Below are positions 35,695 to 48,179 of a DNA stretch of 64,000 nt, one piece after another (positions within the stretch are counted from its first letter, which is position 1; each line of letters opens with the position of its first letter). The stretch is from Lumnitzera littorea (taxonomy: Eukaryota; Streptophyta; Magnoliopsida; Myrtales; Combretaceae). The stretch is from assembly GCA_024138015.1 (NCBI GenBank), contig JAMXBB010000010.1, forward strand, positions 7,404,839-7,468,838, read 5' to 3'. The position numbers were made by a program, and so were the translations under genes. Under the pieces are notes generated by a model that searched no databases, had not been told where the DNA came from, and saw only the letters and a program-made list of their open reading frames with translations.

Positions 35695-38600
35695 TATCAC
35701 AACCCGAACAATACCTTCATTGTAGTAGATCACCGTACGTTATACACTATAGAAAGGTTGACGATTTACCCCCCTTATTAATCATCATCCTTCCATACGA
35801 TGTACTAGGCTACTTCTATTCCTAGTTACCATTGGTTACATAGACAAATAGTATCATAGCAAAATAACTACTTTTACTAATTAATCAGATAAGTCATTAA
35901 ATTTAATCTATGGAACATGATGTTCCCAAAATAATAGTAATAGTAGTTAAGTAGTCCAAATGACTATATAAGGTCTAATAGCATAATTTAAAGAAATCAT
36001 AAAGTCTTAATCAGTACTAAAGCAATTCCCTCCTTCACTCTAATTATCTCATAGTCCCATCTTAGCTTGAGACTAAGATCGAACATCCCGTAGCCTAGCA
36101 CAGGAAAAAGGTGGCCTTACAATAAAAGGAATCTAGAGGAGTGTAAGCTTACACTTTATGAGTTAATCCCTCCAACACGCCTTACAAACAATATATTTAA
36201 CAATCATATGAATGCATGTAACAACCAATATAGGAACCACATGCAACTTAGAATTTTATCCTCTGTAGTCATGGTTGGAGATTGTTAACTGACACAAACC
36301 ATTAACCAGGTTCTAGCACCTGAGTTTTTATTCATAATTACACCAATGTGCACAAATCTACTTATATAACTATACTTTTATTTATATATATACTTTACTT
36401 TAATAATAGACATAATATTTTCAATTTTTCGAAAATTAGCAAGTCTAACGATGTTATGGCCTCCATAATCCACATCACATGCCTTAAATGAAAGTCACAA
36501 GACACGATTCTTAGCCAAATGGTTAGCGTCTCTCAACATCTAGTATACTCGTTAGCGAGGACAAGAACTCAATAATATGGCATAAATGTGCCTAATCTAA
36601 TCTCTTTAAAAGCCCTTGCTCCTATGAACCTCTTCTTACCTTTTGCACAAGGTAGTAGTGGGTATAGTTATAATGCAATGACGTATCATGCATGACTCAT
36701 TTTAGTTTATAGTCAAATAAGTACTTATGTCCAGTTATTTGGGTAATCAAGCATTTCTCATACCATAAGAACAATATATAAATCAATTACACAAGCTCTC
36801 CCAATTCACATATCATAATTAAGTTATTCAATCAATCATGAGTCACCACACATGCATTCCACATACCCATTCTACAACAATTTAACATAATATTACATTG
36901 GTGCAACTAACAACAAGTAAAACCAAGCATGAAGTCATCGGTAATTACTCACTCCACCATAGTTGTAATCATGGTAATTCGGAGGTAGGTCATCTTCAAG
37001 ATTAATGTCCCCTAAACAAAATAAACATTGTAACATAAGGATCCGTTATATTATAATGTTACCATAAGATTGTACTAGAGTAATATCTTTTGACTTATCC
37101 TTATTTTTCTCAGGTAAGTTAAATCTTCAATGGGGTATATCTTTTTTGTTTTAAATCCGATTTTCGCAATCTTATATTTGATTTTCATTCTTTTCACATG
37201 TACTTTCACGTGGTATAGTCAGATTTAAGAGGTAGTGCCCACATTTCTTGTTATGGGCTAAAACAGTGGTGCATCTATTAATTAAGCTCTCTTTTTGAGC
37301 TTAACTTTTTTATCGAACTTATCCTACTTAGTAGAATCACTGAGGCATGGAATTGAAACCTTCATAGGCTTAATTACCTTCTTATGATAAGCTTTTCATT
37401 TAAGATTTTTGGCTTTGTTACTATCTTATGCTTCTTAAATTTTTAAGTGAATTTTGTGGTAAAAAATGAGCTTGATTCTTCCATTGGTGGTACTCAACAC
37501 TTTGGTAGGCTTAGGTAACTTAACGTGGGCCTTCTATAAGTTTTTATGCCATCCCTATTTTAGCTCATACTTACTGGTCAAAGAACTTTCCATGGTCCGG
37601 TTATAGGTTTTAGGCTTATCTTTTGAGTTCTAGGCCCTTAACACTTATCCTATTAGTCTTAGTTGATCTTTTTACTTTACTAACTATATCTTTAAGAGTG
37701 TTTAAGTGGATTTAAACATTAGTTATAGATCTAATAAGTTGGGTTTATGAGCCTCTAAATCCATATTTTAAACTTATCTTCTTCTTTCCTTAACTTAAAT
37801 GCTAACTTAAGGCTTTACATAGTGTACCCTAACTTATACTTGTTTTGCTCTTTGTAAGTGAATTTATCTAGTGTAAAGTTGAAGGAAAAACACAGAACAC
37901 ACATGAACCTAGGGTGTAAATGCTCATGTAAGGCTTTTATGTGATATTTTCTTCACCAAAGTCCCTTATCTTGATTATTTTATCGTCTAAAGGTATTTTC
38001 ATGCATAAACAACTCATTACAAGTGAAGAAAACATCTTAGAAACTCCTATACACTTCACGTCCAACTTCTAAAGAGGTTTCATACTAGCTTTTATTTTAT
38101 GTTTCTTCATGTTACAAGACTCCACTTCAATGTGTAATCCATTCATGCTAAAAGAAAACAAGTTTATACTACTTAGAGTCTAGCATTTACAAGAAAACTT
38201 TACGAAGGACTACTACTTATCCTAACCAAAAGGGCTTTTAAAATACAAGATAAAGTTACAAAAGTAAAAAGTAAGAGCTCTACTTATGGTGCTCTAAAGT
38301 TACATAGAAATGGAGTATACTTTACTACATTATGTGATGAAGGTTGGCGCCTCCAATCTAGTCCCCTCTGCTCCTATTTCTTACCTTCGTCTCTTGGTGG
38401 TCCTTTAGCTCCTTAGATCCTAGGAACTTGGTGATTTGTTGATGTCTTAGTATCCTTTTAAACAGCTAGGCTTAGGGTAGTGTTTGAGGGTGTTCTTTTG
38501 TAGCTAAACAAAGGTATTAAATGTGGTAGTTGGGCATGTAGTTTGGGTTGTCCTTAAGGACGTTAAAGGTGGTGTTTGGGGGAGCTTCTCCTTAATTGTT

Positions 38601-39669
38601 TTAAGTGTTGTAAGTCATGGAAAATGGAAGAACATAAGGGAGCTTAGATGGGTTTAATGGCTAATTGGATATAGACTAGGGTTCCCTTCCTTTAGCTTGT
38701 CAAATTGATGTGTCAAGTGAAACATAAATTAGGGGATGTGACCAGTTTGGGGGGTTCTTTATAGGTGGGTATTAATTTGAGTTTACATTGAGAAGAGAGA
38801 GTAAAATGATGGCTTCCTTAGCTTCTTCAAACCTATGGCCTAGGGTGGTTGGGGGTGTGGCTTGTTCATCCCATCAATTTTCCACTTTTGGCTTAAATAA
38901 AAAATGGTTAAAAAGCTTTTTTTATAAATGGAATAAATTGTTTAGGGAATTGGAATTGTTTTGTCTAATCACACGAGGATTTGCTAAGGTTACATGCTCA
39001 CTAGGTTTACATCTTTTAGTTTGTTTTGTTTGAAATTGAATTAGGATGGAAAGTGGATGGGGTATGGCCAATTCAATCCCCTACATGTAGCTTTCGATTC
39101 TACCCTTGAAATATCAAAACTTGATTCTCTTATTCAAGTAGTTAAGTTGGGGTTTAATTCTTGAATTTTTCCATTCATCAAGTTGGTTTTAAGATAGGTT
39201 ATAAGTGTCTTAAGATCAGTTCAAGCTCAGTTAGGTTTAAGCTTTTGATATAGGGTTTTTACATATTCAATTTAGCATTTAAAGTTTTCGATCTTTCATT
39301 TATGGTTTCAATAAGTTTGGGAGTTCTCACCACGTTTTAGGGATTATGGTTTTTTTTGTAAGTTAGGGGTCGTTTTTAAGTTTTAAGGTTTCTAAATGTT
39401 CAAGTTAGTATTAAGATTCTTGGTTCTTTTGCTCTAGAGTCTTCATAAGCTTTGAGAGTATTTTACTATTCTTCAGGGTTTATGCTTTTAGGTAAATTCC
39501 ATGATTGATATTAAGTTTCATAGTTCTCATGTTCGATTATAATTAAGAAGTCAATTAGTATGAGCATGACTTTTATATTTAACTCGATTCTTAATTTGGT
39601 TTATCCTTACGAATATTTAAAGAGCATTCCAACTACTTGGATCTCTACCTAAAATTGGTAGGACTTACA
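35695..39669 (+). mobile_element. LTR-like insert C (3975 bp) between RT and RNase H of B
   Basis: B's coding sequence stops at 35694 and resumes at 39675, so this block is an insertion. It starts tatcacaacccgaac, a one-base change from the TGTCACAACCCGAAC start frequent in plant LTRs, and ends ggacttaca. I see no gag, protease, RT or integrase in it and no internal copy of its ends, so a ~4 kb solo LTR is the simplest reading; a non-coding LARD-type element is possible. An 81-codon frame near 38788 has no recognisable motif. Confidence 0.62.
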
Positions 39670-39674
39670 TTCAC
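39670..39674. repeat. Target-site duplication (right) of insert C
   Basis: ttcac; compare ttcat at 35690-35694. Confidence 0.55.
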
Positions 39675-40470
39675 TATATTCAATGATGCCTTGAGTTAGG
39701 GCTTAGGTTATGTACTGATTCAAGATGGAAAGGTAATTGCATACACCTCCAGACAGCTAAAGCTTTATGATAAGAGTTACCTAACCCATGATTTAGAGTT
39801 GCCGGCAGTTATGTTGGCTCTGAAGTTATGGACACACTAGAGAAATGCAAGATTTTCACGAGTCACAAGAGCTTGAAGTATATCTTCACTCAAAAAGAAT
39901 TGTATATGAGGCACTATAGATGGTTGGAGTTGATAAAGGATTATGATGTAGATATTCAATATCATCTGCGAAAAGCAAATGTGGTAGCCAACACACTTAG
40001 TAAGAAGAAGCAAGGCAATATTGTCACTTTGATTACTACTCAAAAGCACTTGCTTAAGGATATGTGCAGGTTAGATTTAGAAGTTGTGACCAGTAAAGAA
40101 AGGGCAAGATTAGCTAGTTTACACATCCAACCAACTTTAGTAGATCAAATCAAGGCAATGCAAGTAGGGAATAAGGAGATCTAGGACTTAAAGAGTAAAG
40201 TAGAGAATGGGTCGATACTAGAGTTCAAGATCGACACTAATGGGATCTTGAGGTATGGGACTAAATTGTGCTTACTGAAGGATTCAGAGTTGAAAAAGGA
40301 AGTGTTGCAAGAGGCTTACAATTTAGTCAACCTTGAAAGCACTAAGATATATAAGGATTTAAAATATCACTATTGATGGAGGAACATGAAGTGTGACATA
40401 GCTAAGTTTGTTTTGCAATATCCTACCTGCCAAAGGGTTAAGTTTAAGCACAAAAGATCAACAAGTGAGT
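39675..40470 (+). pseudogene. Element B RNase H and integrase zinc-binding region
   Basis: RNase H similarity starts with LIQDGKVIAYTSRQL and LTHDLELPAVMLALKLW. After a frame change it continues with FTSHKSLKYIFTQKEL, RWLELIKDYDVDIQYHL and KANVVANTLSKK, the gypsy RNase H end. The H2C2 zinc-binding region (about 40270-40450) retains CQRVKFKHK but has lost at least one His and carries a stop. Confidence 0.82.
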
Positions 40471-40489
40471 TGCAACTTTTATCAATACT

Positions 40490-41400
40490 CAAGTAGAAGT
40501 AAGAGCACATCATAATGGATTTTGTCACTCATCTCCTAAGAACCAAGGAAAGAAATGACATGGTTTGGGTAATAGTTGACAAATTGACTAAATCAACCCA
40601 TTTCATATCAATTAATATGATTACACTTCAAACAGGCTAGCTAAGGATTATACTATATAGATACTTGAAGACATGTTGAGAGCTTATGTTTTGGATTTCA
40701 AGGGATGGTAAGATGAACACCTTTCTTTAGTAGAGTTTCCGTATAACAACAGTTATCAAGCAACGATCTAGATGGTGCCTTTTGAGGCTTTGTACAGAGG
40801 AAGAGTAATTGCTCATTCATTAGGATGAAGTTGGTGAAAGACAACTTTTGGATCCAAATTTGGTGCAAGAAACAGCTAATAAAAATAGAGTCATTCAACA
40901 AAGGATGCTAACGACTCAAAGTAGGCAAAAGAGCTATGTAGATAATAGAAGAAGACCCTTGGAGTTTCAAGCGAATGATCAAGTTTTTTTTAGAATATCT
41001 CTACTTAAGGGAATGGTTAAATTCAAACTAAGGGGGAAGTTGAGCCCTAGATATATTGATCCATTTGAAGTACGTAAGCGGATTGGAAAGTTAGCCTTTA
41101 GACTAGCTTTGCCAAAGCTCTAAAATGAGCACATGATGTATTTCATGTGCTGATGTTGAAGAAATTTGCACCTAAGTCACATCAAATATAGGAAGACTTA
41201 GATGTGCCTATTATGGATTTGGAGTCCTTGGACTTGCAACCTAATTTCACCACAGTGGAGAGACCCCTTAAGATAGTCGATAGGAAGGTTCATGAACTAA
41301 GAAGAAAGTTGATTAGCTATGTGAAGGTACAATAGGAGAATTACTTTGAGCAAGAGGCCACATAGGACTTGGAGGACGATCTGAAGTAGAAGTATCTAAA
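40490..41400 (+). pseudogene. Element B integrase (core deleted), C-terminal domain and chromodomain remnant
   Basis: IMDFVTHLL and VWVIVDKLTKSTHFI mark the start of the integrase core. At about 40650 the sequence jumps to LEDMLRAYVLDFKG-like text, omitting roughly 90 residues that include the second catalytic Asp and the Glu. The C-terminal part is clear: SYVDNRRRPLEFQANDQVF, KGMVKFKLRGKLSPRYIDPF and KLAFRLALP. After more stops a chromodomain-like tail (PLKIVDRKVHELRRK and a segment ending KYLKLFP) follows to about 41410. This tail supports the Tekay/Del assignment. Confidence 0.8.
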
Positions 41401-41440
41401 GTTGTTTCCAAGTTCAAGTAAACTTTTTAGACAAAAGTTT

Positions 41441-41456
41441 CATAAAAGGGAAGGGA
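41441..41456 (+). other. Polypurine tract of element B
   Basis: aaaagggaaggga immediately before the 3' LTR. Confidence 0.75.
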
Positions 41457-43689
41457 TATAATATATTAAGAAAATGTTTTTCAAAATCAAGGGCGTTTTT
41501 GGAATTTCAAAAACATCCTAAAACTCTACTCTCATTAACCTACCTCCATTTCCTGATAAACCTATTTTTGCTCAAATAAGGCCCAATGTACTCTTTTTGT
41601 GCAGCTAACTAAGACATCTTCCTTAAACCCTTCCACAAGAGGAAAACAAAGGGGTGATTAAGGTAATAATGTTGGAGTTTAAGCTCAAGTAAACTCATAT
41701 AAGCTTCTTAACACCCTAAATCCTCTTGTTTCTTGCTGTTTTCAGCTTACTCATAAGTGTTTTCAAGAAAGGATACTTAGTTCTTGTGCTTTATAGCCTT
41801 TCCAAGTATTGAAGGTAAGTTTAATAGAAGATTTCTTGAGTTAAGTTGATTATCAGTTAAAAGCTTTGTTTTAGAAGAGTCATACTTAGATTTTGATAAG
41901 TTTTTACTTTGAAACTAGGGGTTAATTGCAACCATTGGTGATTTAAAGCCTTATTAATATGACTTCACAAAGTGTTCGTCATTTTGTAAGTAAGTTTATT
42001 GAGCTGCAATACTTGGTTTTGATTCTTACATTGGAAATCTATTATTTAGAGTTGGAAATTGTGGATTTAGTCGAACTTTAGGGTTATGAATCATTGGTTT
42101 GTTCTGCTTTAAGTTGGGTTTAGAAGGGTATAAGTTTTAGACAAGGAAACGAGTGGAAAGAATTTTGTATTCAAAGTGTTATGTTCTGCAATTTTCCATA
42201 TCAAAAGCAAGGCGTTTGAACACCTTAGCAGATAACACCCTAATGCTAGGCTACTGTAAGTGGCAAAAACTTAGTATCCAAATGCTATTCTCTATAGCAT
42301 TTGGACACCATGCTCTACTCTAAGTTCTTCTGTTTTTCAAGTTTCCTTTCAACCAATCATAACCCGACCAGCTTCTTCTTGTCTAGCTTCATCGCCTCTA
42401 AAAGGTTCAATCCTTAATTTGGAAATTGGAAATTTAAGAGTATTTACAATTGGTCTTATTATTCAACTTAAGGGAGGAAAGTAATTATCTTTACTAATTA
42501 AGGTTATATGATGTTTTAAGCAATTAATATGAAGTTTGGACTAGGTGTTATCAATAAAAACTAACTTGTAAGCCTAATAAGAGTTGTAAAGTGATCAGAA
42601 TTGGACCTTGTATTGAATTACATGGTTTGGGAGTTAAGGAACTAAGTTAAGTATGTTGTCTTTAGGTCAAATACTTAGATTCTCTTACATTTTAGTTCCT
42701 TTGTCGATTAGTTTATTCACTCAACAACTTAGGTATGTGGTGCTTGGTTGATTGATTATGCTTACTAGGACTTAGTAAGCAAACTAGACTAACTTACATT
42801 TAGCCCAATTAAACTTGGTTGTTGGTTGTGCTTGTCCTGCTCACTTTAGGGGCCCGTAATGGTAGATCCCTAGAGGAGCAACTATTGATTATATGTGAGG
42901 TTTTCTTAGTAGATTTTCATATAAGACGATACAGCTAGAATTCTAGGTTTTAAGGACTCTAGATTCTAGGTGTAAAAAACTTAAAGGAAAACTTATACAT
43001 ATACTTACCTATATATGTAGGCAAAGATCATGATGTAATAGGGTCATGAGTACTCCTTTGTTGAATTGCTAGCCTAAATTCAAGATAATTAATTAATTAA
43101 TTGCTTTATACTTAATGTAGCATACATTAGATACATGTATAAGACTTGATCTAGCATTCGTATGTGCATGTGCACAACATCCTGGGCTTTAACTCATTCT
43201 TTTTTTTTTTTTTTTTATGTATAAGGACTGATGAGTATCTTATCTATGAGGAGCTTTCTGTAGATGATATCCAGGAGGAGGAGAGTGTCAAGTATTTATA
43301 CTTTTATGATGATTAGAGATAAGATAACCTATGTATTGTTGGAGTCATGTTATGTTTAGGCTAGCTTTGTTAATATTAAGGAGATAAACTCCTTTCTCGT
43401 TTTGTGGTTATGTGTTATCCTGTAGAGATTATAGACTCCTAAATTTACTTTTCGTATTACTTATGGATTATGAGCCGGTAAACTCCTTTGGATATTATGT
43501 TGGTTTGATTTCAAAATTATGATGATTTGAGTGGATGATGTTTCCCACTCCTTATGAAATTCTTTTGTATATATGGTAAACATTTGTGTTAAAGGTTAAT
43601 GTTTGTTGATTTAAATGTCTTAGCATATGTTCGATTAGTGAGAATTTGTTGCAGGTTATAATGCTCAATTACGATCCGGTGTCGTTATA
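41457..43689 (+). repeat. 3' LTR of element B
   Basis: 2233 bp, from tataatatatt to gtcgttata. Collinear with the 5' LTR without insert D, which establishes D as an insertion. Confidence 0.86.
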
Positions 43690-43694
43690 ACTTG
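43690..43694. repeat. Target-site duplication (right) of element B
   Basis: acttg, identical to 23577-23581. Confidence 0.85.
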
Positions 43695-46600
43695 ATACAG
43701 TAAGATTGGATTTCTTTTTTTTTTTTGCAACTAACAATAAGAGTGGATATTAAGCACTTAAAAGAGAAAGTATCAATCCATCCTCAATTCATTATAAGAA
43801 ATTTAGCCTAATGGGATGAACAAATTGCAAGGAAGAACTCTCTTACGGTGAGATTTTTTTTTTAATTTTTTAATCATACAAACATTTTCTATATATAAAG
43901 AACGAAGGTACTATATATTTGACCCTATGCAAAAAATCAATGATGAGAACTTATTAGGGTATGTTCATAAAGGGTTATTTAAAGGAAGTACTTAACCTAT
44001 CACATCAGTATCCTAAACAATCAACCTTTTTAAGCAACTTCCCAATTTATAAAAGAGTACTTAATGGAAATTACTTACCGAGTTTTTCTTTTTATTCTTT
44101 TGCAAACCCCAACTTATCACTACTTTTTAAACAATACATAAAATATGTTTATGATAAATATTAAATTGTGTAAAATTCTTTCATTAATATTTCATATTGT
44201 AATTATAGTTTACTTATTATTATGTAAAAATAAAAGAAAAGAACTTAATAATTTAAAATGAAAAGAATTGTTATCAAACGGAATAAATTTGTTACACATA
44301 TTCAACGATGCAATGTGGACACTGCATGGAACAATGACTACTCTTCCGCATTTACTCAATTGAAATTAAAAAAATAAAAAGAAAAAAAGAAAAAAAAAGC
44401 AACTCCATGCCATGCAACGAAAGCTTACAAGATTATCAAGTAACAATTGGTACTTTGCATGCAACATGAGAACTTAGAAGCATCAATGAATGTTAGGTAA
44501 ATATAAAGGAAAAAATCGTACTTGGTACGGGAATATGTGTTAAGTACCCCTTATAAATATACTCTTATAGCGAGCGCCTCACTATAACATGTATCATAGG
44601 CTATAACTTGTACATATATTATTGATTAACTTTTATAATATCAGTCAATAGGTCTATGTTAATGAAAAAAAAAAAAAGAATGAATGAAAGCAATAAGCAA
44701 CTCATTGCTTATGTCTTTTCTCTTATGGTCCATTATCATCTGTTGATATGGCTATTAGTTATTCTTAACCTTAGGCATTACAAAGAATTTTAGATCTAAC
44801 CTCTTACCAACAGGTGGCAATTAGGGGATTATTTTAACCCAATTTAAAGAAGAGGTCTGATGAAAGCAGGAAGTGTCATGAAGATGTGACTCTTGATATG
44901 CTTCCAAAATGAATAATAAGTTGAGGGTGATAGTAATGAACAAAATCTTGCATCAAAAAGGGGGAAAAAACTTAGACAAAATATAAGGTCTTGTAACGAG
45001 GGTATCATATGTTTAGGAAGGGTTAATTATGATATCTCATGTGTTTGTAGTCCTACATGGATTGTGGGAAAAGAGTTATTTTAGTTTATAAGGCTAATGT
45101 AGTGAATGTCATGTTAACACTAGGTAAAAACTTTTAACTTAAGTGGTTAAAAAAGACCTATTCGTGTTTATTGTATAATTATTAGTTATTTTTAACTCAG
45201 CGTATTACAGGCCAGTTATTGCCATGTATCGTTTGTTATATATGCATAAGGGATCACCTATAAGATAAAGTGATGCAGCCTCCCATGAGCTCATTTGTTC
45301 TAATACTACAGTTCTTCATGCTGTAAACATAGTAAGTTAAGGCTGGTTTAGGAGAAGAAATGCCACGCTTACTGTAAAACATCCAAACAAGCCTTCTTCA
45401 AGAAAGCTTTGTATGTATTTTTACATTTCTAATGAGAATTTTGTATAAAACTAACTATTATTATATAACAAATTAGTCACTATGGTATTTTGAATTATTT
45501 ATTTATTTTTTGAAAATTTTTTATTTTAAATGAATCGTATTTACAATTTATTTTGAATGTTAATTTATTTTATTGATTTCTATTCAAAAAACATTAAGTC
45601 ACAAAGAATGGACACAAATATTTTATATAAAAAACATACATTTTATCAAAAGGAAAGAAAAAAATAATAATATTTTGTTTAAAAAGAAATGAAAGTTATT
45701 GCAGTGAGCTCCTTGCTACAGGAGATCCGACACAAGAGCTTAGTGACCTTTTTAATGTAATATGGAGTTTACATAAAAAGTCATGTTGAATCCTATGTGT
45801 TGCGATGATGAATTCGTCAAACTGTTTTTAAATGTAGAACAACTATGCATTTTTCAAAGCAATTAGACCTAAATCAAAGTGCACTTAGAGGGGTTTGGTT
45901 TATTAAGAGTCTAAATCAGTTTAGTTTAACTCTCAATTAACACTCAATCCAAACTGAACCGAACCATAAGCACCCACTGTTTGCAACCAATACTTGTAGT
46001 AAGTTTGGTCATTGTAACAAGCTTAATGTAAGGAATTAATTTGGTGACAATTCTTGCAGCCACTTAGTTTCTATCATAATAATTGATTTTAAGGTTCCAT
46101 GCCATCAAACCTTAAACATATTAAGTTGAGTTCTCAGTTATTTTTTTTAATAGCTATACTTCGAGTGTACTCATATGATTTTTTATCATAATTAAGTAAC
46201 TTAGCAATCTAGCGTTAGATAGCACCTATCATCAATCAACAATCACTAAACAACTAATAAATATTACCACATCTATCACAAAACCATGCCATAAGTCTAT
46301 CACCGTTCTAATGCTCAAGAGAGACACATCTTCAAAATGCTTGACCACAAAATAAGAATCATTATTATTTTGCATTTATGGTAGGTGAAGTTGTAGTGGC
46401 TGTTACACATTGGTCATTAATGGTTTGTAGATGTTCTCTAGGACTATAGAAAATACTATAAATGCCATGCAATAAAATGATACTTGAATTTTTATTCAAT
46501 TAGTGTAGTTTAAAAAGATAGGAACTCAATTTAACATTTTAAAAGGTTTGAGATTTAGAGTTGAGACAGAAAACCCTAAATTCGAAAGCCATAATTATAC

Positions 46601-47900
46601 TTTTCTATTTCCAAATTGTTTCTATTGATAAGGAATTATAATACGGTGTGGTTGGAATAGATTACTCACATGGTCCAAACACCAACAATAAGTAGAGAAT
46701 GAATAAAGAAAAGCAAATTGACGTAAATAAGCTTATAATATATAAAACACTAAGATAATTAAAAAACGGCAGGGTTAAAAACGAGTCAAAAGTATAACCA
46801 ATTAAATAAAGTAGAAGCAAGAGAGCATCAGAAACTGGTTAGAGCTTAAGGGTGTTTAGAAGCTAATAGAATTGGAACCAAAAGAGACCAAATACTTGAA
46901 ATGTAAACCAAATTTTAAGCTTAACTTTAAAAGTCTGTAGCTTCTCACATATTAAGAGATATATGTCAATAAAAAAAATTATTTCAATTTACATTAACAT
47001 GGAGCAAACTGCTTTACTGTTTGGTACCATTTGCATACTCAAATCTTTACATTTTCGCAAGATATAGAGATGTCAAAGAATTTAGTGTTAGTTTAGAAAA
47101 GTTTATTTTATGATTATGGCGCCTTATTTCTTTATTTGGATTTTATTATGTTTCTTTGTTACTTTTAGGGTTATAGGAGTATAAATAACTCTATAAATGA
47201 GTTGTCTCATCATCTTAAGAATTATTGTAATGTTTATTCTCTACACATATTGTGTTTCATGCACACTACATCACAAATTCAAATAATTGTAAAAACCCTG
47301 GGCAGCCTAAAATTAAAATAACAAGGAGCTATGAAATCCATAATATGAAAATAATTTTAGATACAATGATTGTTTTTTTAACTCTATATAACTTTAATAC
47401 ATGTAGTTCTAAATCATAATATGAATAGGAAACAAAACCAAATCGAATGTACAAAACATATGAAGTTGAGAAACTGAACAAATCCCAAGCCTATTACTCT
47501 TCAACAAATTGAAAAAGGACATTGGTCTACTAAATTGATTAGCTTTAGGATTTCCCTTAATTGACCTTTTGACAACTAATCTTTATCTCATCTTGTCATT
47601 AGTCAATTAAAACTTCATGTTAACACCAATACTCTATCGTATAGATAGTTTTACAAGAATTAAGCATATACCATGCTATTAAAGTGTTATTAACATATCA
47701 TATCCTTCTTAACATCTTACCAAGATTAAGTAACTCCCGTAGCCTTGTATTGCTTTCTCTACTTCACTTAGACGCCTGCCCATTTGACATAAATTTGAGT
47801 TACGTAATCTTTCAACACTTCTCATCTTTAAGCTTGTATATGTATTGGAAGGATACCATGTAAGTTACGATCAATGTATATAAATAATAGTTATACATGG
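43695..47900. other. AT-rich intergenic DNA, mostly unassigned
   Basis: Short Ile/Lys/Asn-rich frames only. One small hAT-like element lies at 45882-45979. I recognise no other gene or element. Confidence 0.5.
45882..45979. mobile_element. Short hAT-like MITE candidate (~98 bp)
   Basis: The left end aggggtttggtttatt and right end (reverse complement gtgggtgcttatggttcgg) pair loosely, with a gttcggtt-type subterminal word typical of short hAT-derived repeats. No clear 8-bp duplication. Confidence 0.3.
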
Positions 47901-48179
47901 TGTTGAATATTCTAAGTAATTTTAATGATAACAAACCATGATATTATTATTTTTCTAGTTCATTTATTATGTGTATAGACCAAGTACAAATTACTCTTAC
48001 TAATAAAGGCATATTTTTCATGTTTTAAGGTGCAAATTGAGATAGAATTATAGAAATCATTAAGAATTGGTACTTAATTATTTTCATTTGGACATTTCAA
48101 GAATTACAAGATTGAAGAGTAGAATTACAAATGGTTTAGAGGAATTTTAAACAAATAAACGAAGTTCAGATCAATACAT

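Larger units (their letters stand above)
23582..43689 (+). mobile_element. Ty3/gypsy Tekay/Del-type chromovirus element B, degenerate, interrupted three times
   Basis: A full-length but dead LTR retrotransposon spans 20.1 kb, about 9.3 kb without inserts. Support: two ~2.2 kb LTRs, a perfect 5-bp duplication, an initiator-Met primer site after the 5' LTR, a purine tract before the 3' LTR, and gag-protease-RT-RNase H-integrase-chromodomain order on the plus strand. The chromodomain-like segment and long LTRs place it near the Tekay/Del clade. Inserts are D (23919-24486), A (27383-33651) and C (35695-39669). Stops, an RT deletion and loss of the integrase core make it inactive. Confidence 0.85.
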
